Positions 43,001 to 51,220 of a stretch of 64,000 bases of DNA are shown one piece after another; the stretch's first letter is position 1; the number at the start of each line of letters is the position of its first letter. Under the pieces are notes generated by a model. It was given only the letters and a program-made list of their open reading frames with translations, was not told the DNA's origin and made no database searches. The DNA comes from Albimonas pacifica (GTDB lineage: Bacteria; Pseudomonadota; Alphaproteobacteria; Rhodobacterales; Rhodobacteraceae), in NCBI RefSeq assembly GCF_900113695.1, contig NZ_FOQH01000009.1, forward strand, positions 201,120 to 265,119. Reading direction: 5' to 3'. A program made the position numbers and the translations under genes.

Positions 43001-44200
43001 ATGACCCAGACCTCGACCCAGGAAGCCCCCGTGCTGCGGGACGGCGCGACCGAGAAGATCGGCGTGATGATCTGCGGGCATGGCTCGCGGTCCCAGCGGG
43101 CGGTGGACGAGTTCGCGGTGCTGGCCGAGAAGCTGCCGGCGTTCCTGCCCCCGGAGTGGGCGGTCGAGCACGGGTATCTCGAGTTCGCCAACCCGGTGCT
43201 GCGCGACGGGCTCGACAAGCTGCGCGAGGCGGGGTGCACGCGGATCCTGGCGGTGCCGGGGATGCTGTTCGCCGCCATGCACGCGAAGAACGACATTCCC
43301 TCGGTGCTGAACACCTATGCCAGGACCCATGGCATCCGGGTGGATTACGGGCGCGAGCTGGGGGTGGACCCGAAGATGGTCCGCGCCGCCGCCGAGCGGA
43401 TCGAGGAGGCGATCGCGAAGGCCGACGCCGAGGACGGCGTGGTGCCGCGGCACGAGACGCTGCTGGTGGTGATCGGGCGGGGCGCCTCGGACCCGGACGC
43501 GAACGGCAACGTCTCGAAGGTGGCGCGGCTGCTGTGGGAGGGGATGGGCTTCGGCTGGTGCGAGGTCGGCTATTCGGGCGTGACCTTCCCGCTGGTGGAG
43601 CCGGCGCTGGAGCATGCCGCCAAGCTGGGCTACCGGCGGGTGGTGGTGTTCCCGTATTTCCTGTTCACGGGCGTGCTGATCGACCGGATCTACGGCTTCG
43701 CGGACATGGTGGCCGAGGCGCATCCCGAGATCCGCTTCGTGAAGGCGGGGTATCTCAACGATCATCCGCAGGTGCTGGCGACGTTTGCGGAGCGGGTGAC
43801 GGAGATCCTCGAGGGGGCTCCGGCGATGAACTGCTCGATGTGCAAGTATCGCGCGCAGGTGCTGGGGTTCGAGGCCGAGGTCGGCGCGCCCCAGGAGAGC
43901 CACCACCATCATGTCGAGGGCCAGGGGGCCTCGGCGCCGGGGTCGAACGTGGCGGACTGCCGGCTGTGCGACGACTTCTGCACCGGGGCCTGCCGGCTGG
44001 ACCTGGGGCATGGGCATTCGCATGACCATGGGCATCATCATCACGACCACGACCACCCGCACGATCATGGCCACGGGCACGGGCATTCGCACGGGCACGG
44101 GCATCCGCACGATCACGACCATCACCACCCGCCCTACCCCCATGCGGACCACCCGCTGGGGCCGGAGAGCGTGCGCAAGCATCTGAAGGACCGTTCGTGA
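43001..44200 (+). CDS. cbiX: Sirohydrochlorin/cobalt chelatase CbiX-type with His-rich tail
   Basis: A 399-residue class II chelatase with two CbiX repeats. The metal-site His27 is in MICGHGSRSQ, and YLEFANPVL and VFPYFLFTGVLIDRIYG follow. The segment MNCSMCKYRAQVLG is the Cys pair seen in long CbiX proteins that carry an iron-sulphur centre, and CRLCDDFCTGAC adds four more Cys. The last about 70 residues hold roughly thirty His in HGH/HDH repeats. It inserts Co2+ (or Fe2+) into sirohydrochlorin or a later corrinoid. The stop overlaps the next start (GTGA). Confidence 0.9.
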   Translation: MTQTSTQEAPVLRDGATEKIGVMICGHGSRSQRAVDEFAVLAEKLPAFLPPEWAVEHGYLEFANPVLRDGLDKLREAGCTRILAVPGMLFAAMHAKNDIPSVLNTYARTHGIRVDYGRELGVDPKMVRAAAERIEEAIAKADAEDGVVPRHETLLVVIGRGASDPDANGNVSKVARLLWEGMGFGWCEVGYSGVTFPLVEPALEHAAKLGYRRVVVFPYFLFTGVLIDRIYGFADMVAEAHPEIRFVKAGYLNDHPQVLATFAERVTEILEGAPAMNCSMCKYRAQVLGFEAEVGAPQESHHHHVEGQGASAPGSNVADCRLCDDFCTGACRLDLGHGHSHDHGHHHHDHDHPHDHGHGHGHSHGHGHPHDHDHHHPPYPHADHPLGPESVRKHLKDRS

Positions 44201-45849
44201 ACGCAGCCCCGCTGTTCGACGTCCATGTCGCCGTCGACTGGTCGGCGGCGAGCGCGCCCACGGTCGGCAGGGACTCGATCTGGATCGGCCGGGCGCAGGG
44301 CGAGGGGCCGGCGGTCCTCAGCAACCCCGCCACCCGGGCCGAGGCCGTGGAGGCGCTGGCGGAGATGCTGGCGGGCGACCTCGCGGCCGGGCGGCGGGCG
44401 ATGGTCGGGTTCGACTTCGCCTTCGGCTACCCGGCGGGGACGGCGGAGGCGCTGTTCGGCGCGCCGGGCTGGCGGGCGGTCTGGGCGGGGCTGGCGGAGG
44501 GGATCTCCGACGGGCCCGCGAACGCCAACGACCGGTTCGGGTTCGCGGACCGGCTGGCGGCGAAGGGCGCGCCGTTCTGGGGGCATCCGGCGGGGCGGGC
44601 GTTCGCGCATCTGCCGGCGAGGAAGCCCGCGGCGGGGGATTTCGAGGAATTTCGGGAGGCGGAGCGGTTCGCGCGGGCCCGCGGCGGGCGGCGGCCGTTC
44701 TCGGTCTGGCAGCTCTCGGGCGCGGGGGCGGTCGGAGGGCAGAGCCTGACGGGGATCGCGGCGCTGGAGCGGCTGAGGGCGGATCCCCGGCTGGCGGGCG
44801 CGGCGCAGGTCTGGCCGTTCGAGAGCGGGCTGGCGGCGCCCTCGGGGGGCGTCGTGTTCGCGGAGATCTGGCCCTCGCTGATCCCGCCGCATCCGGACGA
44901 GGCGGTGCGGGACGCGGGCCAGGTGCGGGCCTGCGCCGAGACCTTCGCCGCGATGGATCGCGCGGGGCGGCTGGCGGAGGTGTTCGCAGGACCCGAAGGG
45001 CTGGCCGGCGCGGCGCGCGCGTCGGTGGCGGCCGAGGAAGGCTGGATACTGGGACTGGGCCAGGAGTATCTGCTCGCCCGCTTCGCCGCAGGCGGGGGGG
45101 CCGGCGCGTCTGCTGATGCGCCTGCGGGCTCTGGCGGGCTCGCACCGGCGGGGCGGGCGTTCGGCCCGTGGCCGCCGTCGCAGGGCGCCTGGGAGCGGGA
45201 CGGGGCGGCGATCTACGCCGCGAGTTTCGCGACGGCGCGGGCGGAGTGCGACCTGTCGGGCATGACGCCCGCGATGCAGGAGCTGGCGCTGCGGGTGGTG
45301 CACTCCTGCGGGATGCCGGAGGTGGCCTCGGGGCTGGTCTTTTCCGACGGCGCGGTGGAGGCGGGGGTGGCGGCGCTGGACGCGGGCGCCCCGGTGATCT
45401 GCGACGTGGGCATGGTGGCGCAGGGGGTCATCCGGCGCGGGCGCTGCGCGGGGGTCGAGGTGGTCTCGGCGCTCGATGCTCCGGGCTGCGCGGAGCTGGC
45501 GAAGGCGCAGGGGACGACGCGCTCGGCGGCGGCGATGGACCTGATGGCCGAGAGGCTGGGGGGCGCGGTGGTGGCGATCGGGAATGCGCCGACGGCGCTG
45601 TTCCGGCTGCTGGAGCTGATCGACCTGGGCGCGCCCAAGCCCGCCTTGATCCTCGGGTTCCCGGTGGGGTTCGTGGGGGCGGCGGAATCGAAGGCGGCGC
45701 TGGCGGAGGACCCTCGCGGCGTGCCTTTCGTGGCGCTGAGGGGCCGGGTCGGCGGCTCGGCGATGGCGGCGGCGGCGGTGAACGCCTTGTCGCTGGGATT
45801 GAAAGGGGACGGCCTGGCGGTTCCCGGGCGGGTGGGAGAGAGCGCATGA
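44197..45849 (+). CDS. cobH: Two-domain protein: unassigned N-terminal domain fused to precorrin-8X methylmutase
   Basis: A 550-residue fusion. Residues from about 330 are a complete CobH: AAIYAASFATARAECDL, catalytic His369 in VVHSCGMPEVASGLVF, ICDVGMVAQGV, AIGNAPTALFRLLEL and GFPVGFVGAAESK. CobH moves a methyl group from C11 to C12, giving hydrogenobyrinate. The first about 310 residues (DVHVAVDWSAASAP, GFDFAFGYPAGTAEALFG, NANDRFGFADRL, WQLSGAGAVGGQSL) form a separate domain with an RNase-H-like or DUF429-like look; I cannot assign it. Start and stop overlap both neighbours by 4 bp. Confidence 0.9.
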   Translation: MNAAPLFDVHVAVDWSAASAPTVGRDSIWIGRAQGEGPAVLSNPATRAEAVEALAEMLAGDLAAGRRAMVGFDFAFGYPAGTAEALFGAPGWRAVWAGLAEGISDGPANANDRFGFADRLAAKGAPFWGHPAGRAFAHLPARKPAAGDFEEFREAERFARARGGRRPFSVWQLSGAGAVGGQSLTGIAALERLRADPRLAGAAQVWPFESGLAAPSGGVVFAEIWPSLIPPHPDEAVRDAGQVRACAETFAAMDRAGRLAEVFAGPEGLAGAARASVAAEEGWILGLGQEYLLARFAAGGGAGASADAPAGSGGLAPAGRAFGPWPPSQGAWERDGAAIYAASFATARAECDLSGMTPAMQELALRVVHSCGMPEVASGLVFSDGAVEAGVAALDAGAPVICDVGMVAQGVIRRGRCAGVEVVSALDAPGCAELAKAQGTTRSAAAMDLMAERLGGAVVAIGNAPTALFRLLELIDLGAPKPALILGFPVGFVGAAESKAALAEDPRGVPFVALRGRVGGSAMAAAAVNALSLGLKGDGLAVPGRVGESA

Positions 45850-47069
45850 GCGAGCTTTGGCTGCAGATCGTGGGGCTCGGCGCCGACGGGCTGGAGGGGC
45901 TGCGGCCCGCCGCCCGGGCGGCGGTGGAGAGCGCCGAGGTGATCTTCGGCGCCGATCGCCACCACCAGCTGACGCTGGAGGTGGAGGCCGAGCGGGTGGC
46001 CTGGCCCTCGCCCTTCGATCATCTGCTCAACCGGCTGGAGGCGTTGCGGGGGCGGCGGGTGGCGGTGCTGGTCTCGGGCGATCCGCTGTGGCGCTCGGCC
46101 GGCTCGCGCATCGCGGCGGCGTTCCCGGAGGCGGTCGTGCATCCGCATGTCTCGGCCTACCAGCTGGCGGCGGCGCGGATGCTGTGGCCGGTGAACGGGT
46201 GCGAGACGCTGACGTTGCATGGCAAGGGGCCGGAGCGCTCGGTGGCGGCGATGCGGGTCTTCGTGCAGCCGGGCGCGCGGTTGCTGGCGCTGGCGGCCGA
46301 TGGCGACAGCGCGCGGGCCGTGGGCACGGCGTTGACGGCCTGGGGCTATGGGCAGAGCCCGCTGCGGGCGATGTGGGATCTCGATGCGGAGACGGAGGGG
46401 TGGCAGGAGGCCCCTGCCTCCGCCTGGGCCTCGGGGAAGATCCCGCGGCCGGGGGATCTGTGCACGCTGGCGGTGGAGTGCCGGGCGGAGGCGGGGGCGC
46501 CGCTGGCGCCGGCGGTTCCGGGGCTGGCGGACGAGCTCTTCGAGCATGACGGGGTGATGACCAAGCGCGAGGTGCGCGCCGCCACCCTGGCGCGGCTGGC
46601 GCCGGCGCCGGGGCAGCTGTTGTGGGACGTGGGCTGCGGCTGCGGCTCGGTCGCCATCGAGTGGATGCGCGGCGCGCGCGCGGCGAAGGCCGTGGGGCTG
46701 GAGCCGCGGGCGGACCGGCGGGCGATGGCGGCGGCGAATGCGCAGGCGCTGGGGGCGCCGGGGCTGGTGCTGAAGGAGGGCTCCGCTCCGGAGGGGCTGG
46801 CGGGGCTGCCGGCCCCGGATGCGGTGTTTCTCGGCGGCGGGCTCTCGGAGGCCTCGGCCGAGGCGGCCTGGTGGGCGCTGTCGCCCGGCGGGCGGCTGGT
46901 GGCGAACGCGGTGACGCTGGAGTCGGAGGCGCTGCTGGTCAGGCTCGCGTCCCGCTTCGGGGGCGAGCTGAGCCGGATCCGGATCGAGCGGGCCTCGCCC
47001 GTCGGCAAGGGCGGGCCGCTGGCCTGGCGCCCGGCGATGTCGGTGACCCAGTGGAGCGCGCGCAAGTGA
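45846..47069 (+). CDS. cobL: Precorrin-6Y C5,15-methyltransferase (decarboxylating)
   Basis: A 407-residue bifunctional enzyme. The N-terminal half is CbiE-like (VGLGADGLEGLRPAARAAVESAEVIFGADRHH, VAVLVSGDPLWRSAGSRI). The C-terminal half is CbiT-like (DELFEHDGVMTKREVRAATLARL, then the SAM site WDVGCGCGSVAIEWM with Asp261). CobL methylates C5 and C15 and decarboxylates the C12 acetate chain. The ATG overlaps the cobH stop (ATGA); the frame is open much further upstream but only as a shadow of cobH. Confidence 0.95.
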   Translation: MSELWLQIVGLGADGLEGLRPAARAAVESAEVIFGADRHHQLTLEVEAERVAWPSPFDHLLNRLEALRGRRVAVLVSGDPLWRSAGSRIAAAFPEAVVHPHVSAYQLAAARMLWPVNGCETLTLHGKGPERSVAAMRVFVQPGARLLALAADGDSARAVGTALTAWGYGQSPLRAMWDLDAETEGWQEAPASAWASGKIPRPGDLCTLAVECRAEAGAPLAPAVPGLADELFEHDGVMTKREVRAATLARLAPAPGQLLWDVGCGCGSVAIEWMRGARAAKAVGLEPRADRRAMAAANAQALGAPGLVLKEGSAPEGLAGLPAPDAVFLGGGLSEASAEAAWWALSPGGRLVANAVTLESEALLVRLASRFGGELSRIRIERASPVGKGGPLAWRPAMSVTQWSARK

Positions 47070-47767
47070 GCGGCGTGCTGCATGGGGTGGGGCTGGGGCC
47101 GGGCGATCCGGAGCTGATGACGCTGCGCGCGCATCGGCTGATCGCGGGGGCCGGGGTGATCGCCTATCCGGCGCCCGACAGCGGCGAGAGTTTCGCGCGG
47201 TCCATCGCGGCCGGGTCGATCCCGCAGGGCGTTGAAGAAATCCCCATCGTGATCCCGATGCGCGCCGAACGGTTTCCCGCGCAGGCGGTCTACGACCAAG
47301 CCGCGGGCGCGCTGGCGGAGCGGCTGCGGGCGGGGCGCGACGTGGTGGTGCTGTGCGAGGGGGATCCGTTCTTCTACGGCAGCTTCATGTATCTGTTCGG
47401 GCGGCTCGCGGGCGAGTTTCGCTGCGAGATCACGCCGGGTGTGAGCTCGATGGCGGCCGCGACGGCGGCGGCGGCGCGGCCGCTGTGCGCGAGGAACGAG
47501 GTGCTGAGCGTGCTGCCGGGGACGCTGCCGGAGGACGAGCTGGAGGCTCGGCTGGCGGCGGGAGGGGCGTTCGCGATCCTCAAGGTCGGGCGGCGGTTGC
47601 CGAGGCTGCGGGCGGCCATCGAGGCGGCGGGGCTGGGCGAGGGGGCGATGTATGTCGGGCACGCCTCGCTGGAGCGGCAGGTGGTGGCGCCGCTGGCCGA
47701 GGCGCCGCAGGACGCGCCGTATTTCTCGATGATCCTGGTTCCGGGGAGGGATCCGCATGTGGGCTGA
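47066..47767 (+). CDS. cobI: Precorrin-2 C20-methyltransferase
   Basis: A 233-residue tetrapyrrole methyltransferase. LHGVGLGPGDPELMTLRAHRLI opens the protein; CEGDPFFYGSFMYLFGRL and EITPGVSSMAAATAAA are the standard SAM-binding loops of CobI. It catalyses the first methylation after uroporphyrinogen methylation. The GTG at 47066 overlaps the cobL stop (GTGA), so translation is coupled. Confidence 0.94.
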   Translation: MSGVLHGVGLGPGDPELMTLRAHRLIAGAGVIAYPAPDSGESFARSIAAGSIPQGVEEIPIVIPMRAERFPAQAVYDQAAGALAERLRAGRDVVVLCEGDPFFYGSFMYLFGRLAGEFRCEITPGVSSMAAATAAAARPLCARNEVLSVLPGTLPEDELEARLAAGGAFAILKVGRRLPRLRAAIEAAGLGEGAMYVGHASLERQVVAPLAEAPQDAPYFSMILVPGRDPHVG

Positions 47768-48082
47768 GGGTCGCGCGCGCCGGCCCGCCGGGGTCCGCCC
47801 GGGCGAGGCTCCCGCCCACCCTCCCCGCCCGGCCCGGGCGGACCCCTTCGCGCAGGGCGCGCGGGGGCGGCGGGCCGGGGGCGCCGGGGGGCCGGGCCGG
47901 GGCCGCGCGAGGCTCGCGGTTCGCCCGCCTGCCGAGGGGATGCGCGCGGGGCGGGCCGGGGGCGCCCCGGGCCTGGCCCGGGGCCTCGCGCGGCCTGCCG
48001 CCGGGCGCGGCCTTGCCGGGGAGGGCGGAGGCGCGCCCTGCCCCGCCCTCTCTTCTTCCGTTTCCGTCGAGGACCGATCCGC
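47768..48082. other. GC-rich gap inside the cobalamin operon
   Basis: A 315-bp stretch, nearly all G+C, between cobI and the cbiG-cobJ fusion. A 109-codon open frame crosses it, but its product is Pro/Arg/Ala low complexity and shows no family feature. No riboswitch element, promoter or repeat family copy was seen. Confidence 0.5.
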
Positions 48083-49945
48083 ATGACCGACACCCCTGTT
48101 TCCCCGGGCCTGCGCGCGCCCGTGTTCGTCGCGTTGACCGACGCGGGCGAGGCGCTGGCCCGGCGCGCGCTGGCGGCGGTGGCGCCGGGGGCGGACCTCG
48201 CCTCGGGCGTGGTGCGCTGCGGGCCGGGGGCGGCGCCGGCGGCCGAGACGCTGCGGGCGTTGTTCGCGGCCGGGCGGCCGGTGGTGGGCGTGATGGCGGC
48301 CGGGATCCTGGTGCGGGCGCTGGCGCCGATGCTGGGCGACAAGCGCGCGGAGCCGGCGGTGGTGGCGCTGGCCGAGGACGGCTCGGCCGCCGTGCCGCTG
48401 CTGGGCGGGCATCGCGGGGCGAACGCCCTGGCGCGGCGCTTGGGCGAGGCGCTGGGAGGGGTGGCTGCGGTGACCACCGCCGGCGACGTCTCGCTGGGGG
48501 TGGCGCTGGATGCGCCGCCGCAGGGGTGGCGGCTGGAGGCCCCGGCCGACGCCAAGGCGGCGATGGCGGGGCTGCTGGCGGGGCGGCCCGCGCGCCTGTC
48601 GGGCGAGGCGGAGTGGCTGGCGCCGCTGGCCGGGCGGGTCGCCGCGGAGCCCGCGGCGGAGGATGCGCCCGTCGTGCTGACGGTCGAGGGCTGCGCGCCG
48701 CTGGTGTATCGCCGCGCCCGGTTGGTGCTGGGCGTCGGCTGCGCGCGGTATTGCGCGCCCGAGCAGATGATCGGGCTGGTGCGCAAGACATTGGCGGAGA
48801 ACGGGTTTGCGGCGGCAGAGGTGGCGGAGGTCCGGTCGATCGACCTCAAAGCCGACGAGGCGGCGATCCGGGCGCTGGGGGAGGACCTGGGCGTGCCGGT
48901 GCGGTTCCACTCGGCCGCCGAGCTGGAGGCGTTGACGCCTCGGCTGGCCAACCCCTCGGAGGTGGTGTTCGCCGAGGTCGGGTGCCACGGGGTGGCGGAG
49001 GCCTCGGCGCTGGCGGGGGCCGGCGAGGCCTCGGTGCTGGCGTTTGAAAAGGAGAAGAGCGCGGATGCGACGGTGGCCGGGGCGGTCATCGCCGGGGCCG
49101 CGGCGCCGTCGCGGGCGCGTGGGCGGCTCTCGGTCGTGGGGATCGGGCCCGGGGCGGCGGACTGGCGCACGCCGGAGGCCTCGCGCCTGGTCGCGGCGGC
49201 CGAGGAGGTGGTGGGCTACAACCTCTACATCGACCTGCTGGGGCCGCTGGCCGCCGGAAAACCGCGGGCGGATTTCGCGCTGGGCGAAGAAGAAGCCCGG
49301 TGCCGGCATGCGCTGGAGCGGGCCGGCGAGGGGCGCGACGTGGCGCTGGTGTGCTCGGGCGACGCGGGGATCTACGCGATGGGCGCGCTGGTGATGGAGT
49401 TGCTGGACCGGCCGGCCGAGCGGGGCGGCGTCTCGGACGCGGCGCGGCGGGTCGAGGTGGTGATGGCGCCGGGGATCTCGGCCTTGCAGGCCGCGTCCGC
49501 GCGGGCGGGGGCGCTGATCGGGCACGACTTCTGCGCGGTGTCGCTGTCGGATCTGCTGACGCCGCGGGAGGACGTGCTGAAGCGGCTGCGGGCGGCGGCT
49601 GCGGGGGATTTCGTGACGGCGCTCTACAACCCCGTCTCGCGCCGTCGTCGGGACCTGCTGGACGCGTGTCGCGAGATCATGCTCGAGCATCGCCCGGCGG
49701 AGACGCCGGTGCTGCTGGCCCACAGCCTCGGGCGGCCGGAGGAGCGGTTGGAGCTGCGGACGCTCGCGACGCTGAAGACCGACGAGGTGGACATGCTGAC
49801 GGTGGTGATGATCGGCGCCTCGCGCAGCCGGGCGTTCCGCACCGGCGATGCCGGCGCCGGGGCGCAGGGCTGGCGGATCTATACGCCGCGGGGCTACGCC
49901 AAGCGCATCGACGCGGCCCCGAAGAGCACGGAGGAGGTCTCGTGA
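48083..49945 (+). CDS. cobJ: CbiG-like domain fused to precorrin-3B C17-methyltransferase
   Basis: A 620-residue fusion. The first about 350 residues are CbiG-like: VGVMAAGILVRALAPMLGDK, VPLLGGHRGANALARRL, LVLGVGCARYCAPEQM and VFAEVGCHGVAEASAL. From about 355 the CobJ/CbiH domain follows (RLSVVGIGPGAADWRTPEA, VGYNLYIDLLG, VCSGDAGIYAMGALVMEL, VVMAPGISALQAASARAGA, ALYNPVSRRRRDLL). CobJ methylates C17 and contracts the ring; the CbiG domain is an acetaldehyde-releasing lactone opener in the anaerobic pathway, and such fusions occur in aerobic alphaproteobacteria. Confidence 0.93.
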   Translation: MTDTPVSPGLRAPVFVALTDAGEALARRALAAVAPGADLASGVVRCGPGAAPAAETLRALFAAGRPVVGVMAAGILVRALAPMLGDKRAEPAVVALAEDGSAAVPLLGGHRGANALARRLGEALGGVAAVTTAGDVSLGVALDAPPQGWRLEAPADAKAAMAGLLAGRPARLSGEAEWLAPLAGRVAAEPAAEDAPVVLTVEGCAPLVYRRARLVLGVGCARYCAPEQMIGLVRKTLAENGFAAAEVAEVRSIDLKADEAAIRALGEDLGVPVRFHSAAELEALTPRLANPSEVVFAEVGCHGVAEASALAGAGEASVLAFEKEKSADATVAGAVIAGAAAPSRARGRLSVVGIGPGAADWRTPEASRLVAAAEEVVGYNLYIDLLGPLAAGKPRADFALGEEEARCRHALERAGEGRDVALVCSGDAGIYAMGALVMELLDRPAERGGVSDAARRVEVVMAPGISALQAASARAGALIGHDFCAVSLSDLLTPREDVLKRLRAAAAGDFVTALYNPVSRRRRDLLDACREIMLEHRPAETPVLLAHSLGRPEERLELRTLATLKTDEVDMLTVVMIGASRSRAFRTGDAGAGAQGWRIYTPRGYAKRIDAAPKSTEEVS

Positions 49946-50715
49946 CCGTCTATTTCATCGGGGCCGGGCCCGGAGACCCGGAGCTGATCACCCTCAAGGG
50001 CGCCCGCCTGATCGCGGCCTGCCCGGTGTGCCTCTATGCCGGGTCCCTGGTGCCGCCGCAGGTGGTCGAAGGGGTTCCGGAGGGGGCGCGGGTGATGGAC
50101 ACCGCGCCGATGACGCTCGACGAGATCCTGGCGGAGATCGAGGCGGCGGATGCGAAGGGGCTGGACGTGGCGCGGGTGCACTCGGGCGATCCGTCGCTTT
50201 ACGGGGCGATCGCGGAGCAGATCCGGCGGCTGGACGCGAAGGGCATCGACTGGGAGGTGATCCCGGGCGTGCCGGCCTTCGCCGCGGCGGCGGCGGCGAT
50301 GGGCAAGGAGCTCACCCTGCCCGAGATCGCCCAGACCGTGATCATCACGCGCACCGCCGGCAAGGCGAGCGCGATGCCCGAGGGCGAGGACCTCGACACG
50401 CTGGGCCGCTCCAGGGCGACGCTGGCGCTGCATCTCTCGGTGCGCAACCTGCGCGAGATCGAGCGGCGGCTGATCCCGCATTACGGCGAGGACTGTCCGG
50501 TGGCGGTGGCCTACCGGGTGGGCTGGCCGGACCAGGCGTTCCTCTACGGGACGCTGGGGGACATCCGCGAGAAGGTGCGCAAGGCCAAGCTGACCCGCAC
50601 GGCGCTGATCTTCGTGGGGCGGGTGCTGGGGGACGAGGATTTCCGGGACAGCGCGCTCTACGACGGGGCGCATCCGCATGTGCTGCGGCCGAAGCGGAAG
50701 CTGGCCACGGGGTGA
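49942..50715 (+). CDS. cobM: Precorrin-4 C11-methyltransferase
   Basis: A 257-residue methyltransferase. VYFIGAGPGDPELITLKGARLI, VCLYAGSLVPPQVVEG, RVHSGDPSLYGAIAEQIRRL, VIPGVPAFAAAAAAMGKELTLPE and IITRTAGKASAMPEGEDL are characteristic of CobM/CbiF. The GTG at 49942 follows GGAGG and overlaps the preceding stop (GTGA). It is the last recognisable cobalamin gene in the window; a precorrin-6A reductase and CobG or CobF were not found here. Confidence 0.95.
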   Translation: MTVYFIGAGPGDPELITLKGARLIAACPVCLYAGSLVPPQVVEGVPEGARVMDTAPMTLDEILAEIEAADAKGLDVARVHSGDPSLYGAIAEQIRRLDAKGIDWEVIPGVPAFAAAAAAMGKELTLPEIAQTVIITRTAGKASAMPEGEDLDTLGRSRATLALHLSVRNLREIERRLIPHYGEDCPVAVAYRVGWPDQAFLYGTLGDIREKVRKAKLTRTALIFVGRVLGDEDFRDSALYDGAHPHVLRPKRKLATG

Positions 50716-50789
50716 CGGTCCGCAGGCGCCCTGCGGGCGGGCTTGGCTGCCGGGCGCCTGCGGGGAGGGTGCGAGGGGTTGGAGAGGGG

Positions 50790-50994
50790 GGAGCCTCCGG
50801 CGGGCTCCTGACTCACCCAAGAACAAGGCCCGCGCCTGTTCTCCGGAGCCGTCCATCGCGTCTGATGCCTGAGCGAGTCGGCCGGAGGGGTCAAGGACAA
50901 GCCCGCCTGCGGCGGGTCGCTGCGCGATCCTTGACCCCTCCGGCCGACTCGCTCTGATCGGCATCCGCGACGGACGGCTCCGGAGAACAGGCGC
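50790..50994 (-). repeat. Dispersed palindromic element, copy C (reverse orientation)
   Basis: The same 205-bp length as copies A and B but inverted: tail at 50790-50831, palindrome at 50832-50994. The mid-stem reads GTCGGCCGGAGGGGTC here instead of GTCGCCCCCGGGGGTC, and the apical stem is CCCGCC-x3-GGCGGG in place of CCCCGC-x3-GCGGGG, in each case changed on both arms so that pairing is kept. It lies between cobM and the CoA hydrolase gene. The rest of 50716-51220 is GC-rich without a gene. Confidence 0.9.
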
Positions 50995-51220
50995 TTTGCG
51001 AGGCCTGGCCGGCGTCGCGCCCGGGCGCCCGGGCCGATGGGAGCGCGGGCCGGGGATGGCGGGCGGGGCGACGCGCGAAGCGCGAGCGTCCGTCCGCCAG
51101 CCCCGGCGGCGGGCTCGCCGGGCGCGCGCCGACGGGGCGGCAGGCGCGGGGGACGCGTTGGCGGGGGGCGGGAGCGGTGATAGTCCTGCCGGCAAGCAAG
51201 TTCATCTCCGGAGGATCCCC

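Noticed and set aside
47757-48086. A 109-residue gene between cobI and cobJ
   Set aside because: The product is Pro/Arg/Ala/Gly low complexity with no motif, it starts inside cobI and shows no ribosome-binding site; such frames are expected by chance at this G+C content.
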